DNA of 32,286 nucleotides from Lacimicrobium sp. SS2-24 (GCF_002201535.1 NZ_NIWW01000013.1:1-32286), one strand, 5' to 3'; counted from the stretch's first letter, positions 1-9,649 are shown. A program made the numbers and translations. Notes: generated from the sequence alone by a model not told the origin.

Positions 1-541
1 ATTCCGTGCCTTATAACAATGTTATTACCATGAATTCACGGTATGCCGCAGATGGCGCAGTGCCGTTTATTCGCAGTTTCTATTCATTTTCCCCATGTTA
101 ACAATAGCTTGGAGCCAGCTACCAGCGCTTTGTGCATAAGCAGCCGCGGGGAAAGCGAGAATTGGGATTTATAATGGTCCCGGTATGCACGTACCGCTAT
201 AGCTAATATCCCGTAGTTTCAATAAGTTATCGCTAACGTTATGAGGCAAAGCGAGACTTTCTGATGTGTGAAACCGAGAATTTCTTGCGGAAATTGAGTG
301 AATTTAACTTATACCTGTACAAAAGAGCAGCAGTTCCTTGAATGGGTTACTCGATATTTATCACTACATGGTTTAGCCAGAAAGCTAAGTTGAACGTCCC
401 TCAGAGTTCAAAGCAGGTGAGCAGAGCACAGACGAAAAACAGCCCTTTTCTTGCAGGTTTAGCGCTTAAGCAGTTCGCCGTATTGGCATGACAGCAGGTG
501 GAAGCTGGCTGACAGGGGCGGCTGTCAGCCACAAAGCGGGG
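1..541. other. Intergenic region without recognisable gene
   Basis: No open frame of useful length or recognisable protein is seen on either strand. A short inverted repeat ATAAC/GTTAT sits at 13-25. The only other structure noticed is the hairpin at 506-531, just beyond the stop codon of the leftward porin gene. What lies to the left of the window is unknown. Confidence 0.6.
506..531 (-). terminator. Hairpin downstream of porin gene
   Basis: TGGCTGACAG (506-515) pairs perfectly with CTGTCAGCCA (522-531) around a six-base GC-rich loop. It begins about 10 bases past the porin stop codon on the minus strand. There is no T-run on either side, so it is not a textbook intrinsic terminator. It could instead be a 3'-end stabilising or Rho-assisted hairpin. 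Confidence 0.4.
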
Positions 542-1696
542 TCAGAAGGTATATTTGGCAGAGAATTGCAGCCTGTCCATGTCGCCGTCGAGACCGTTTT
601 CCATATCCCGTTGTGCGTGGGAGTATTCCAGTCCAAAGCTTAATTCTTTGCTGGGAGAGTAGATAGCATTAACTCTGGCACTGCGGGTGGCTTGTGTGAC
701 ACTTACACCGGTCAGTGTGGTGTCATTGTCGGCATCAAACCAGGCGTAACTGAGGGTAGAACGCCATTGTGGGGTCCACACATGCCGATAAGCAATAAAA
801 CCACCGCTGGAGTCAATGCTTTGTAACTCTCCCGTGCTATCCAGTACCGCCCCGTTTGCGGCGTTGATGCCTAAGTAGCGTCCCATGCCCGAGCCGGTAT
901 TAAACATCATGCGCAGGTCGTCTTTGCCAAAGATAAATTTAGCTGAAACACTCAGTGCCGCGGCGGTTTCTGTACTATCGATAGTATTGCCATCATCGTA
1001 AGCCAGCTGGCGAATTAATGTTGCCGCTGAAATATGACCCCAGTCCTGTTTGTGCGTGTAGCGCAGAACCAGATCCGGTACGGCGTTGTCATCGGTCACA
1101 ATGCGCGCGCCACCGCCAAAGGGGGTAACGGTGGTTTCCGGGTTTTCAAGGGCCACGGAGAAGCCTTTGTGGGAGTATCGCACCATGGCCTGGCGTACAA
1201 AGGTGGTACCATCGGTTGCGCCGATGAAATCCAGGGTTTCAGGCAGTACAGAAACATCCTGAAAGGTACTCCAGGTTTGTCCGAACAACCAGCCATTGTA
1301 TTCAATGGTGGCAATACGCATTCTCGGGCTGTAGGAGTTTGAGACCCGCTCGTCGCCATTTGGGGTGGCCATAAAGTCGAGTTCCAGTGTCGCTTTGAGT
1401 GACTGCCCGTTAGCCAGGGAAGTATTGCTGGAAAATTTAAACCGGGTTTGCCGGGCATGCATATCAAAAGTGGTGCCTTCGTCCTCGCCACTGACCGGTG
1501 TCAGTCCGGGAATGTAAAAGTCCCGGCCAATATTGCCGGAAGGCAGACTGCCACTGGAGTACTGGCTGGCAATGGCATCCAGTTTGATATAGCCACTGAA
1601 GGTGAAATCGGTATTTTGCAGGCCAGCGGCATCAACGTTGGTGCCGGCCAGTGCACTCATCAACAGGGTAGTACGGAATAGGGTACAGGGTTTCAT
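542..1696 (-). CDS. DcaP-like outer-membrane porin
   Basis: A 384-aa protein with an N-terminal signal peptide of about 24 residues (cleavage probably after DAA). The mature part is rich in alternating aromatic and polar residues and ends in KYTF, with a C-terminal Phe typical of outer-membrane beta-barrels. The order of segments (FSGYIKLDAI, RQTRFKFSS, then NGWLFGQTWSTF) matches the DcaP-like porin family, trimeric channels for small organic anions. Substrate is not visible from sequence. The gene diverges from acetyl-CoA synthetase and shares its promoter region, so co-regulation with acetate/short-chain acid use is a reasonable inference. The ATG start precedes a clear signal sequence. Confidence 0.8.
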   Translation of the reverse strand: MKPCTLFRTTLLMSALAGTNVDAAGLQNTDFTFSGYIKLDAIASQYSSGSLPSGNIGRDFYIPGLTPVSGEDEGTTFDMHARQTRFKFSSNTSLANGQSLKATLELDFMATPNGDERVSNSYSPRMRIATIEYNGWLFGQTWSTFQDVSVLPETLDFIGATDGTTFVRQAMVRYSHKGFSVALENPETTVTPFGGGARIVTDDNAVPDLVLRYTHKQDWGHISAATLIRQLAYDDGNTIDSTETAAALSVSAKFIFGKDDLRMMFNTGSGMGRYLGINAANGAVLDSTGELQSIDSSGGFIAYRHVWTPQWRSTLSYAWFDADNDTTLTGVSVTQATRSARVNAIYSPSKELSFGLEYSHAQRDMENGLDGDMDRLQFSAKYTF

Positions 1697-1756
1697 AGGT
1701 TATCCTCGTTTTTACTTTTCATTAACAATCCTGCACCCTTGGATTTTGCTCAATCC

Positions 1757-1873
1757 GACCTTAGTCTATTCGACCAAGGTCTTGACGCTGGCCATCTGGC
1801 CAGATTGACCGTGATAACGCGGAGCCTGACGCGGTTTTAAAATCATGTTAAAAACACAGCTAAGACTAAGGTC
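1757..1873. promoter_or_regulatory. Shared porin/acs promoter region with three GACYWAGGTC-type sites
   Basis: Three related decamers lie in the divergent intergenic region: GACCTTAGTC at 1757-1766 (the reverse complement of GACTAAGGTC), GACCAAGGTC at 1772-1781 and GACTAAGGTC at 1864-1873. Between them is a palindrome CTGGCCATCTGGCCAG at 1788-1803. The repeats are seen directly. Assigning them to the LuxR-type regulator encoded after acs is inference from gene context and the known control of acs by CrbR/ErdR regulators. Confidence 0.5.
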
Positions 1874-1932
1874 TAATATGTTAACTTCCGTTGCTGCTTA
1901 CCATGGATACCCAACAGATTGGAGATCAGATT

Positions 1933-3876
1933 ATGTTGCATAAAGTACATCCCGTTTCGTCTTATCCGGCACATCAGACCCACGCAGACAAAGCGGAGTA
2001 TCAGCGCTTGTATCAGTGGTCTGTGGATGATCCCGAGGGGTTTTGGGCGGAGCAAGGTAAGCGTCTGGATTGGATTAAACCCTATAGCCAGGTGAAACAC
2101 ACCAGCTTCGAAAAAGGCAATGTGGATATCCAGTGGTTTGCCGATGGTCAGCTCAATGCCAGCTATAACTGTATCGATCGTCACGTAAAGAAAAATCCCA
2201 ATGCCACTGCCATTATCTGGGAAGGGGATGACCCTTCCATGGATAAGACCATCAGCTATCAGCAAATGCACGATGAGGTGTGCAGACTGGCTAATGCCAT
2301 GAAAGCGCGGGGCGTGGGTAAAGGGGACCGAGTTATTATTTATATGCCGATGATACCGGAGGCAGCCTTTGCCATGCTTGCGTGTGCCCGTATCGGTGCG
2401 GTGCATTCAGTTATCTTTGGTGGTTTCTCTCCTAATGCCATTGCTGACCGTGTGGAAGATTGTCAGGCCAAAATGGTACTGACCGCTAACTTTGGTCGCC
2501 GCGGAGGCAATAAAGTCGCGTTGAAAGCCAATGTGGATAAAGCCTTGGAGCGCGACAACACAGCCTGCATCGAATCGGTAATCGTCTTTAAGTTGCTTGA
2601 CGATGACACGCACATGACAGCGGGTCGTGATCATTGGTGGCACGAGGTGTGTGCCGATTGTGAGCCTGTGTGCGAACCGCAACCGATGAATGCCGAAGAT
2701 CCGTTGTTTGTTCTGTATACCTCCGGTTCGACGGGTAAACCCAAAGGGGTGGTTCACACAACAGGTGGATATCTTACCTATGCGGCCATAACCCACCAAT
2801 ACGTGTTTGATTATCAACCCGGCGATGTTTACTGGTGCGCTGCGGATGTGGGCTGGATCACCGGTCACAGCTATATCGTTTATGGACCGTTTGCCAATGG
2901 GGCGATTTCGCTGATGTTTGAAGGCGTACCCACCTATCCCGATGTGCGTCGTATGGCCCAGGTGGTAGACAAGCACAAGGTGAATATTCTCTATACGGCG
3001 CCTACAGCCATCCGCGCGCTGATGGCAAAAGGCGATTTGCCGGCGCAGGGTACCTCCAGGGATTCTTTGCGATTGCTAGGCAGTGTGGGCGAGCCCATTA
3101 ATCCTGAGGCCTGGGACTGGTATCACGATAAAATCGGTAATAACCAGTGCCCCATTGTGGACACCTGGTGGCAGACCGAAACCGGTGGCATCATGATTAC
3201 ACCACTGCCCGGTGCTACTGACCTTAAGCCTGGCTCAGCGACCTTGCCGTTTTTTGGTGTGAAACCGGCGCTGGTAGACAGCGATGGCAAGTTTTTGCAA
3301 GGCGCTGTATCCGGAAATCTGGTGATCACGGATTCCTGGCCGGGCCAGGCAAGAACGGTGTGGGGCGATCATGACCGCTTCGAACAAACCTATTTCAGCA
3401 CCTACGCCAATCTGTATTTCACCGGAGATGGCGCCCGTCGTGATGAGGATGGATATTACTGGATAACCGGCCGGGTGGACGATGTACTGAACGTTTCCGG
3501 ACACCGGCTTGGCACGGCAGAAATTGAGAGTTCACTGGTCGAGCACCCTGCGGTGGCCGAAGCGGCTGTGGTGGGGTATCCCCACGATATCAAGGGGCAG
3601 GGGATTTATGTGTACCTGTTGCCCACCGATGGTGTCCAGATCAGTGATGAATTGACCAAGGAAGTGCGTCAGTTTGTGCGCGATGACCTTAGCCCCATTG
3701 CCAGCCCCGATTTCATTCAATGGACCAATGGCTTACCCAAGACTCGCTCGGGCAAAATCATGCGCCGGATACTGCGCAAAATTGCCGCCAATGAGTTTGA
3801 CAGTCTCGGGGATACCTCGACATTAGCGGATCCTGCGGTAGTGGATGCGTTGATCGAAAACCGGCTGAATAAATAG
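1933..3876 (+). CDS. acs: Acetyl-CoA synthetase (acetate-CoA ligase)
   Basis: AMP-forming acetyl-CoA synthetase, 647 aa, close to the usual 650. It activates acetate via acetyl-AMP to acetyl-CoA in the cytoplasm. Visible motifs are the phosphate-binding loop [10 protein letters not shown] (residues 263-272), GWITGHSY, the nucleotide motif TWWQTETGG, and [20 protein letters not shown]. Near the C-terminus is [11 protein letters not shown] with the catalytic, acetylation-prone lysine at residue 608. The ATG at 1933 was chosen because GGAG (1921-1924) sits 8 bases upstream and the N-terminus then matches Acs proteins. An in-frame upstream ATG at 1903 has no better ribosome site. It is followed by the response regulator likely to control it. 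Confidence 0.95.
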   Translation: MLHKVHPVSSYPAHQTHADKAEYQRLYQWSVDDPEGFWAEQGKRLDWIKPYSQVKHTSFEKGNVDIQWFADGQLNASYNCIDRHVKKNPNATAIIWEGDDPSMDKTISYQQMHDEVCRLANAMKARGVGKGDRVIIYMPMIPEAAFAMLACARIGAVHSVIFGGFSPNAIADRVEDCQAKMVLTANFGRRGGNKVALKANVDKALERDNTACIESVIVFKLLDDDTHMTAGRDHWWHEVCADCEPVCEPQPMNAEDPLFVLYTSGSTGKPKGVVHTTGGYLTYAAITHQYVFDYQPGDVYWCAADVGWITGHSYIVYGPFANGAISLMFEGVPTYPDVRRMAQVVDKHKVNILYTAPTAIRALMAKGDLPAQGTSRDSLRLLGSVGEPINPEAWDWYHDKIGNNQCPIVDTWWQTETGGIMITPLPGATDLKPGSATLPFFGVKPALVDSDGKFLQGAVSGNLVITDSWPGQARTVWGDHDRFEQTYFSTYANLYFTGDGARRDEDGYYWITGRVDDVLNVSGHRLGTAEIESSLVEHPAVAEAAVVGYPHDIKGQGIYVYLLPTDGVQISDELTKEVRQFVRDDLSPIASPDFIQWTNGLPKTRSGKIMRRILRKIAANEFDSLGDTSTLADPAVVDALIENRLNK

Positions 3877-3898
3877 ATCTTTGCGACCGCCGTCACTG

Positions 3899-3924
3899 GT
3901 GTCTGACATCAAAATGTTAGACAC
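3899..3924 (+). terminator. Hairpin between acs and response regulator
   Basis: GTGTCTGACAT (3899-3909) pairs with ATGTTAGACAC (3914-3924) around a CAAA loop: an 11-bp stem with one G-T pair. It begins 23 bases after the acs stop. No strong T-run follows, so it may attenuate or stabilise the acs message rather than fully terminate it. Confidence 0.45.
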
Positions 3925-3956
3925 TGGTGCGACGCTTTCATTGATTAGCATTGAGC

Positions 3957-4616
3957 ATGGCAAAATTTCTTATCGCCGATGATCATCCTTTATTCAGAGA
4001 AGCGCTGGCAGGTGCCCTGCAGCAGCGCTTTTCACCGTTGCAACTGGTGCAGTCTGATTCACTGGAAAGCACGCTCAGTTGTATGCAGGAGCACGACGAT
4101 CTGGATCTGGTGCTGTTGGACTTACACATGCCCGGTTCAGGCGATCTTTACGGTTTGATTCGGGTTCGTCAGGATTTTCCAGCGGTGCCGGTAGCGGTGA
4201 TCTCGGGAAGTGACAACCCACAGGTGGTGGCCAAGGTCATGAGTTTTGGCGCATTGGGGTTTATCCCCAAATCCGCCTCCTCAGAGCAGATTGCCGCGGC
4301 CATTAATACCATACTCGAAGGTGACAATTGGGTTCCCGAAGCGCTGAAAGGGAAAATTCAGTACATTGACGACCAGAACCGTCAACTGGCTGCCAGGGTG
4401 GCAGAGCTTACACCTCAGCAATACAAAGTCTTATGCTTTATTCATAGCGGTTTATTAAACAAACAAATCGGCTATGAACTGGGCATAACCGAAGCAACCG
4501 TGAAAGCCCATGTAACCGCGATTTTCCGCAAGCTGGATGTGTACAGTCGTACCCAGGCTGTATTGCTGGCGGAAAAGCTGCAACTGGAACCACCGCAAAG
4601 TTCTGCACCAGAGTAA
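3957..4616 (+). CDS. crbR: LuxR/NarL-family response regulator, CrbR/ErdR-like
   Basis: A 219-aa two-component response regulator. The N-terminal receiver domain has acidic residues D8-D9, phospho-acceptor D55 (VLLDLHMPG) and the conserved lysine in GFIPKSAS. The C-terminal LuxR-type helix-turn-helix reads LTPQQYKVL, then NKQIGYELGITEATVKAHVTAIFRKL. The pattern resembles CrbR (Vibrio) and ErdR (Pseudomonas), which activate acs in response to the CrbS/MxtR sensor kinase, and the gene lies directly downstream of acs. The ATG at 3957 is used; a TTG two codons earlier is possible, and no strong ribosome site favours either. The partner kinase is not in the window. The family name is likely, the exact orthologue inferred. 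Confidence 0.75.
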   Translation: MAKFLIADDHPLFREALAGALQQRFSPLQLVQSDSLESTLSCMQEHDDLDLVLLDLHMPGSGDLYGLIRVRQDFPAVPVAVISGSDNPQVVAKVMSFGALGFIPKSASSEQIAAAINTILEGDNWVPEALKGKIQYIDDQNRQLAARVAELTPQQYKVLCFIHSGLLNKQIGYELGITEATVKAHVTAIFRKLDVYSRTQAVLLAEKLQLEPPQSSAPE

Positions 4617-4663
4617 AGGTGTTGATATACTGACCTTTTACCGCTGTTATAAGGGAAGTAACG

Positions 4664-5668
4664 ATGATCAATCCCCATCTGCCTCTAACCGATTTGCACC
4701 GCCACCTGGATGGCAATATTCGTCCCCGCACCATCTGGGAGCTTGCCCAGCAGCACGGCATTGTGTTGCCCGCCGACAGTTATGAAGCGTTGTTGCCGCT
4801 GACACAGGTTCAGGGCCAGACCAGCGATCTGCTCGATTTTCTGCAAAAGCTGGATTACGGTGTGTCGGTACTGGCCGATGTTGACGCCTGTTATCGGGTG
4901 GCGATGGAGAATATGGAAGATGCCCATGAGTCTTCCCTGGATTACGTGGAGCTCAGATTCTCTCCTTACTACATGGCCAAAGCATTTGACCTGGATATGG
5001 TTGAGGTCGTGGAGGCCGTTATCGATGGCGTGCGTGCCGGCAGCGAGAAATTTGGTATTCAGGCCAATCTGATTGGTATTTTAAGCCGCACTTTTGGTGC
5101 CGATACCTGTCGCAAAGAGCTGGATGCCTTGCTGGCATGTAAAGAGCAGATCACGGCTTTGGATTTGGCCGGTGATGAACTGGGTTTTCCGGCACAACAA
5201 TTTCTTGAGCACTTTAAGCTGGCCCGTGACGCTGGCTGGAACATTACCGTGCATGCCGGGGAGGCTGATGGCCCGCAAAGTATCTGGAATGCGATTGAGC
5301 AGCTCGGTGCCAGTCGCATCGGACATGGCGTGGCGGCAACCCGAGACGATAAGCTGATGGAGTATATGGCCAAACACCAGATAGCCGTGGAATCCTGTCC
5401 CACCTCCAATTATCAGACTGCCACGTTAAAGGCGATTGCGGACTCGCCGATGCCACTGTTTTTAGAACGGGGACTGTGTGTCACCCTGAATACCGATGAT
5501 CCGGCAGTCTCCAATATCGACCTGGAAAACGAATATCGGGTGGCAAAAGAGATTATTGGTCTGAGTGACGCACAACTGGAGCAGGTGCAACGAAACGGTG
5601 TGACCGCGGCATTTATTTCAGAGTCCGATAAGCAGGCCTTGTATGCACGCAAGGCGGAAAAAGCATAA
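4664..5668 (+). CDS. add: Adenosine deaminase
   Basis: A 334-aa metal-dependent deaminase that converts adenosine (and deoxyadenosine) to inosine in purine salvage. Metal ligands are seen in DLHRHLDG near the N-terminus (H12, H14). The other expected blocks are present: VELRFSPYY, the HAGE catalytic motif, SRIGHGV, VESCPTSN and LNTDDP carrying the late metal/catalytic aspartates. Length matches bacterial Add. An AGGGAAG ribosome site lies 5-6 bases before the ATG. It begins 47 bases after the response regulator and is followed closely by an acetyltransferase gene. Confidence 0.93.
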   Translation: MINPHLPLTDLHRHLDGNIRPRTIWELAQQHGIVLPADSYEALLPLTQVQGQTSDLLDFLQKLDYGVSVLADVDACYRVAMENMEDAHESSLDYVELRFSPYYMAKAFDLDMVEVVEAVIDGVRAGSEKFGIQANLIGILSRTFGADTCRKELDALLACKEQITALDLAGDELGFPAQQFLEHFKLARDAGWNITVHAGEADGPQSIWNAIEQLGASRIGHGVAATRDDKLMEYMAKHQIAVESCPTSNYQTATLKAIADSPMPLFLERGLCVTLNTDDPAVSNIDLENEYRVAKEIIGLSDAQLEQVQRNGVTAAFISESDKQALYARKAEKA

Positions 5669-5697
5669 CTCACTCCGGTGCAGAGGTGGTGAACCTG

Positions 5698-6216
5698 ATG
5701 TCAGTCAGTGAGTTGGAAATTTTACCCTACAGCGAGGAGCTGGCAGGTGATTTTCTGGACATCAATCGCCAGTGGATTGAGCAGATGTTTGTGATGGAAG
5801 CAACAGACATTGCCATGCTCAATGATCCGCACCGTCACATCATAGCCCCTGGCGGTATGATCTGGTTCGCTCGCCATGCCAGATTAGGCGTGGTTGGGAC
5901 CTGCGCACTGCTGAATAAGGGGCAGGGGGTCTTTGAGCTTACCAAGATGGGGGTGTATGAGCATGCCCGGGGCATGAAGGTCGCAGAGCAACTGCTGCAT
6001 GTGGTTCTCGCTTACGTGAATTCGTGCAAACAACAGAGCCTGTATTTACTGACCAATACCCGCTGTGCGGCCGCGATCCACCTTTATGAGAAAAATGGAT
6101 TTGTGCACAGCGAGGACATTATGCAACGCTATGGTAAAGCTTATGCCCGCTGTAATGTGGCTATGGCTTATCGCCCGGCGGGGTTGGCTGAACGTGAACA
6201 CAGGGGTAAAAAATGA
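5698..6216 (+). CDS. GNAT-family N-acetyltransferase
   Basis: About 172 aa with a GNAT fold: beta strand ELTKMGVYEHARG followed by MKVAEQLL, the acetyl-CoA pyrophosphate-binding segment (R/Q-x-x-G/A type), and a C-terminal AAIHLYEKNGFV segment typical of motif B. Substrate cannot be predicted. The ATG at 5698 follows AGAGG (5682-5686) by 11 bases. GTG codons at 5686 and 5689 are alternatives, giving up to four extra residues. The stop overlaps the next start as ATGA, so translation is probably coupled. Confidence 0.8.
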   Translation: MSVSELEILPYSEELAGDFLDINRQWIEQMFVMEATDIAMLNDPHRHIIAPGGMIWFARHARLGVVGTCALLNKGQGVFELTKMGVYEHARGMKVAEQLLHVVLAYVNSCKQQSLYLLTNTRCAAAIHLYEKNGFVHSEDIMQRYGKAYARCNVAMAYRPAGLAEREHRGKK

Positions 6217-7025
6217 AGTGGTTGGCGCTTTGGATACTCTTGCCTGCAGTGGTGCAGGCCTCTGTCAGTCTGCCCGGCTCCGAAATGAGAGTCGTGCCGG
6301 ATGCCGGTACCGGCGTCAATTATCAGATTGCCGTTCAGTTGCCGCCCGATTACTACCAGCCCAGCGCGTTTAAAACCCGCTATCCGGTTATCTATTTACT
6401 CGGCGATAGCACTGATTTTGCACTGGTGGTGGGGGCGAGTCGCCGTGCCATGCAGCAAAATACCATCCGGCCAGCAATTATCGTTGCCTTTGCGACGTCC
6501 AGTCAGGATATGGGCTTAGGCGAACCGCGAACAGCCATTGATCGTACCGTCTACCATGAAAAACTGGCTGACTATGATCGTTTTTTGCGACGTCAGCTGA
6601 TACCACTCATTGAACAACGTTACCGGGCCAGCAGCAAACAGCGCACCTTTATTGGTCATGGCGGCGGTGCCTTGCTGGGGTTTCAGCTGGTGGCAACACA
6701 GCCTCCACTCTTTCATGATCTCCTTATCGCCAGCCCTGCATTTACCTATGATGAAGGCAAAAGTGCCCGTCTTGTGGTGGAGGCCATTAATAGTCAGCGT
6801 CTCACAAAGGCGCGGGTTTTCATTGGTGTGGGACAGCAGGAAACCCCACTTTATCAGCCGGAGGCGCCCGATGTGGTCAGTGACGCGATCGATTTGCGCA
6901 CTCAGGTTGCCGCCTGGCGTCATCCTGACGTTTCCCTGAAACTGCTCATTGTTGATGATGCGGATGCCAGTTTGGCACTGCCTACCACAGTAGTGCAGGG
7001 CATGAGATGGTTGAGTCGTCAGTAA
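6213..7025 (+). CDS. Secreted esterase-fold protein, probably catalytically inactive
   Basis: A 270-aa protein with a short N-terminal signal peptide (cleavage near VVQAS), resembling the Fes/IroE-like esterase family (alpha/beta hydrolase). The segment YPVIYLLGDSTDF matches the family's first strand and oxyanion region. The nucleophile elbow, normally G-H-S-x-G, reads GHGGG at residues 148-152, with glycine at the serine position 150. The late region expected to hold the catalytic histidine reads DDADASLALP, without histidine. It is therefore likely a pseudo-enzyme or one with a changed mechanism. It overlaps the acetyltransferase by 4 bases (ATGA), suggesting one transcript with it. Confidence 0.7.
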   Translation: MKWLALWILLPAVVQASVSLPGSEMRVVPDAGTGVNYQIAVQLPPDYYQPSAFKTRYPVIYLLGDSTDFALVVGASRRAMQQNTIRPAIIVAFATSSQDMGLGEPRTAIDRTVYHEKLADYDRFLRRQLIPLIEQRYRASSKQRTFIGHGGGALLGFQLVATQPPLFHDLLIASPAFTYDEGKSARLVVEAINSQRLTKARVFIGVGQQETPLYQPEAPDVVSDAIDLRTQVAAWRHPDVSLKLLIVDDADASLALPTTVVQGMRWLSRQ

Positions 7026-7225
7026 CCCTTGTTGCGCCAGTGATATCGGAATTTGGCCAGGCACACGGAGGCTTTCTGAGTCTCTCATAGCCTGTTGGCG
7101 GCGATGCCTGTGCAGGGCAAACTCCAACAGCGATTTGGCGGCAAAGTCTGCTCTTTATAAGCACTGTACAGCGTCGTTATAAATGGCTATGCTGATTTTT
7201 CTCAACTTACAACAAAGAGAAAAAA

Positions 7226-7435
7226 ATGGCTGCAAATACAAATACTAAAATTCTTAGCCTGATATTAATGGTGGTTGGCATTGGTCTGGCTGTGTGGGGT
7301 TTCAATGAGGCCGATTCCACTGCGGGAAAAGTTACCGAGGCGGTGACTGGCTCTTACAGTGACGAGACCATGATGATGCTGATTGGCGGCGCCGCCAGCT
7401 TTATTGTGGGCCTGTACCTGTTTATTAAAAAATAA
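7226..7435 (+). CDS. DUF3185-like small membrane protein
   Basis: 69 aa with two hydrophobic helices (residues 9-26 and 48-66) separated by a short polar linker containing charged residues. Size, the VVGIGLAVWGFN first helix and the ETMMMLIGGAASFIVG second helix agree with the DUF3185 family of small inner-membrane proteins of unknown role, common in gammaproteobacteria. AAAGAGA lies a few bases before the ATG as a modest ribosome site. Probably monocistronic, with a candidate terminator at 7497-7521. Confidence 0.75.
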   Translation: MAANTNTKILSLILMVVGIGLAVWGFNEADSTAGKVTEAVTGSYSDETMMMLIGGAASFIVGLYLFIKK

Positions 7436-7496
7436 GGTCCTTTCACATATTGCCCCTGGTTTAGACACAGAGACAGCGCGGCAACCTTTCCTTAAC

Positions 7497-7521
7497 GCCT
7501 CCATCTGCCCAGATTGGAGGC
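7497..7521 (+). terminator. Candidate intrinsic terminator
   Basis: GCCTCC (7497-7502) followed by ATCTG pairs with CAGAT, a bulged T, and GGAGGC (7516-7521), giving an 11-bp stem with a two-base loop. A short TTT follows on the plus strand. It lies 62 bases after the DUF3185 stop. The weak T-run limits confidence. Confidence 0.45.
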
Positions 7522-7720
7522 TTTACCCTGAAATTGGGGCACTATTCACGTGTGGGTTTGTCTTTCCTGCTGCGTTGCCAGTTAACAGTGTAAAAACCTA
7601 CCTTAAGCGGGCACACCAGCGAGGGTGTGCCATCACATCGGGTCAGTTAAGCCCGTCGACGTATCCCTGTGTTGATATAACCGCGGGAAACGTTCGTTAA
7701 CTTAACTGACCTGCGCCAGG

Positions 7721-9649
7721 TTATTGAGGACAAGCCCCTACAGACCAGTTTACATCGTCCAGTGATGATAGGGTTGTGTTACCCCAGGTAGAACCTGGCA
7801 TCGGGTCATCGCTGCCATTAGCGAAATAGTCCGGACTCAAATAATTCCCTGTGCTGTAGGCACGTCCAGCCACTTTGTGATAGTAATTGGAGGTCGTAAA
7901 CTGCGCACAGTCAGATGCTGGAGGCGTGTCCGGATCACTGCCATCGTCTCCGTCACCACCGCCTGCGAAACTGCAACTTTGCGCAGGGCCTGCACATGAA
8001 TTGTCGTCGTCCTGCCACTGACATTGATTGCTGGCTATCTGGGTTTCATTCAGCTTAAAGCGCTCAGTACCATATTCGAGATAACAATTGGCGTAGTTCG
8101 TGTAGTCCAGTCTTGCGGCACTGATATGTTGATCGAGCGTGGCCGTCTGACCTGCGTCAATGGAAAAGCTGAGGCTGTCTGAAATCATCAGGCCAGCATC
8201 ATCGGTTGCGGTAATAATAGCGGTATTGGTGCCCCCGGGTAAGTTGCAGGCAGTGGCACTGAACCTTGTTGCAGAGACCGTTGCCGTGATATCGCCGACA
8301 TCAAAACTGACTACCACACTGGCCAGATCCTGATTAACGTCCACCACATCACCACTGACGGTTGCACATTGTGCCTCTGTTGTGACAGCGAGATTGCTTA
8401 GCACCGGTGCTTGCGGTGGTGGTGCTGGCCCGACTCTGGCAGTGGTTTGATAGGCATCGCCGGTAAGTCCCTCACTGTCAGTGGCGGTGATACGGACAAC
8501 ATAAAGGTCATCATCCAGGGCAGGGCTATGCAGGCTAAACGCATTGTTGCTTTCAATCACGGTGCTGGATGTTAGCTGGATACCCGATGTATCGGTAAAG
8601 GATACGTCAATCTGCTCAACAAAGGTTTCAGCATCATTGGCCTGACCCGAGATACTGATGACCTGGCCACTGACACTGATCTGAATATCTGAAATTGTGG
8701 GTGCAGTATTGCGGTTTACTCTTTGATTGTTGTCGAGAAAATACTGCCCCAGATAACGGGCATAATTGATACCATTACCGTTGATGTAACTGCCACTGGC
8801 CCCTGCGCCGCCAGACCAGGCATGATCTACGTTATCAAACCAAAGCATCGACACACGGCTATCCTGCCAGAGCTTTTCATCAGCCGTGCGCCCGGAGCCT
8901 TCGCTAATCTGATTACTATCGGCTAAGGGGCTGACGCCATATACCGCCGCCATACCATCGGCATTTTGCTGGTTGTAGCACTGATTGACGGTAGTATCGT
9001 CGCGACCAAAGGCCAATGACGCGATTTGTGAGTTAAAAAACGGGGTATAGCCTGAACCATACTGGCTGCACCTTGCCTGCACATCGGCGGTTTCACAGGG
9101 CCCCAGCGCGCCATTTGAACTGGTACCGATGCTCGGTCCGGCGCTGATCCCCATACCGGCAAACACGTCTGGTGCCAGACAAGCAGTGGTGTTGGCAAAG
9201 GTCGCTCCGGAAGACAGCCCGGCAATATAGACCTGATTAGCATCAATTCCGCGCACCGTGTCAGCGGAAAGGGTCGTCGCCAGGGAAATCAGGTTTTTAT
9301 AGTCGCCGGCACTGCGCGATTTGGTGCCCTGCCAGTAAGACCAGCAACCGAAACCCGCCTTATTCATGGCATCGGGTACCGCAATGACCAGTCCAAATTC
9401 CTCGGCAGCATCTTCTAAATTGGCCGAAAGGTAGGCATCAATGCTCTGCGTACAGCCATGCAGCACAATCAACAGGCCTTTTCCTTCGCCTATTGGGGAG
9501 GTGGTGTCGGGTGTATAAATATGGACGTTGTTAAAGCCACCAATCGTGACATTGTTTTGCCAGTTTCCAGCCTGGCTGGCACAGGTTATAGCCAGACACA
9601 CAAGAGTGAGGAATGGCAATACCACAGATTGCCTGAATATTTTTATCAT
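7721..9649 (-). CDS. Extracellular poly(3-hydroxybutyrate) depolymerase
   Basis: About 642 aa. A signal peptide of roughly 27 residues ends near ASQA. The catalytic domain follows, of the PHB-depolymerase/feruloyl-esterase type: oxyanion block IVLHGCTQS (around 60), lipase box GLSSG with probable nucleophile S146, and a histidine in WFDNVDHAWSGG. Past about residue 310 come two Ig-like linker segments beginning with prolines and ISVSGQ or LAVTTEAQ motifs. The C-terminal tail (CAQFTTSNYYHKVAGRAYS) resembles the short polymer-binding domain of PHB depolymerases. It would cleave PHB outside the cell. The start at 9649 was chosen because GGAG lies 6 bases upstream and the signal peptide begins there; a longer frame to 9748 adds non-signal sequence. 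Confidence 0.88.
   Translation of the reverse strand: MIKIFRQSVVLPFLTLVCLAITCASQAGNWQNNVTIGGFNNVHIYTPDTTSPIGEGKGLLIVLHGCTQSIDAYLSANLEDAAEEFGLVIAVPDAMNKAGFGCWSYWQGTKSRSAGDYKNLISLATTLSADTVRGIDANQVYIAGLSSGATFANTTACLAPDVFAGMGISAGPSIGTSSNGALGPCETADVQARCSQYGSGYTPFFNSQIASLAFGRDDTTVNQCYNQQNADGMAAVYGVSPLADSNQISEGSGRTADEKLWQDSRVSMLWFDNVDHAWSGGAGASGSYINGNGINYARYLGQYFLDNNQRVNRNTAPTISDIQISVSGQVISISGQANDAETFVEQIDVSFTDTSGIQLTSSTVIESNNAFSLHSPALDDDLYVVRITATDSEGLTGDAYQTTARVGPAPPPQAPVLSNLAVTTEAQCATVSGDVVDVNQDLASVVVSFDVGDITATVSATRFSATACNLPGGTNTAIITATDDAGLMISDSLSFSIDAGQTATLDQHISAARLDYTNYANCYLEYGTERFKLNETQIASNQCQWQDDDNSCAGPAQSCSFAGGGDGDDGSDPDTPPASDCAQFTTSNYYHKVAGRAYSTGNYLSPDYFANGSDDPMPGSTWGNTTLSSLDDVNWSVGACPQ

Noticed and set aside
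7383-7700. 105-codon frame overlapping the end of the DUF3185 gene
   Set aside because: Out of frame with a recognised small protein and runs through the candidate terminator.
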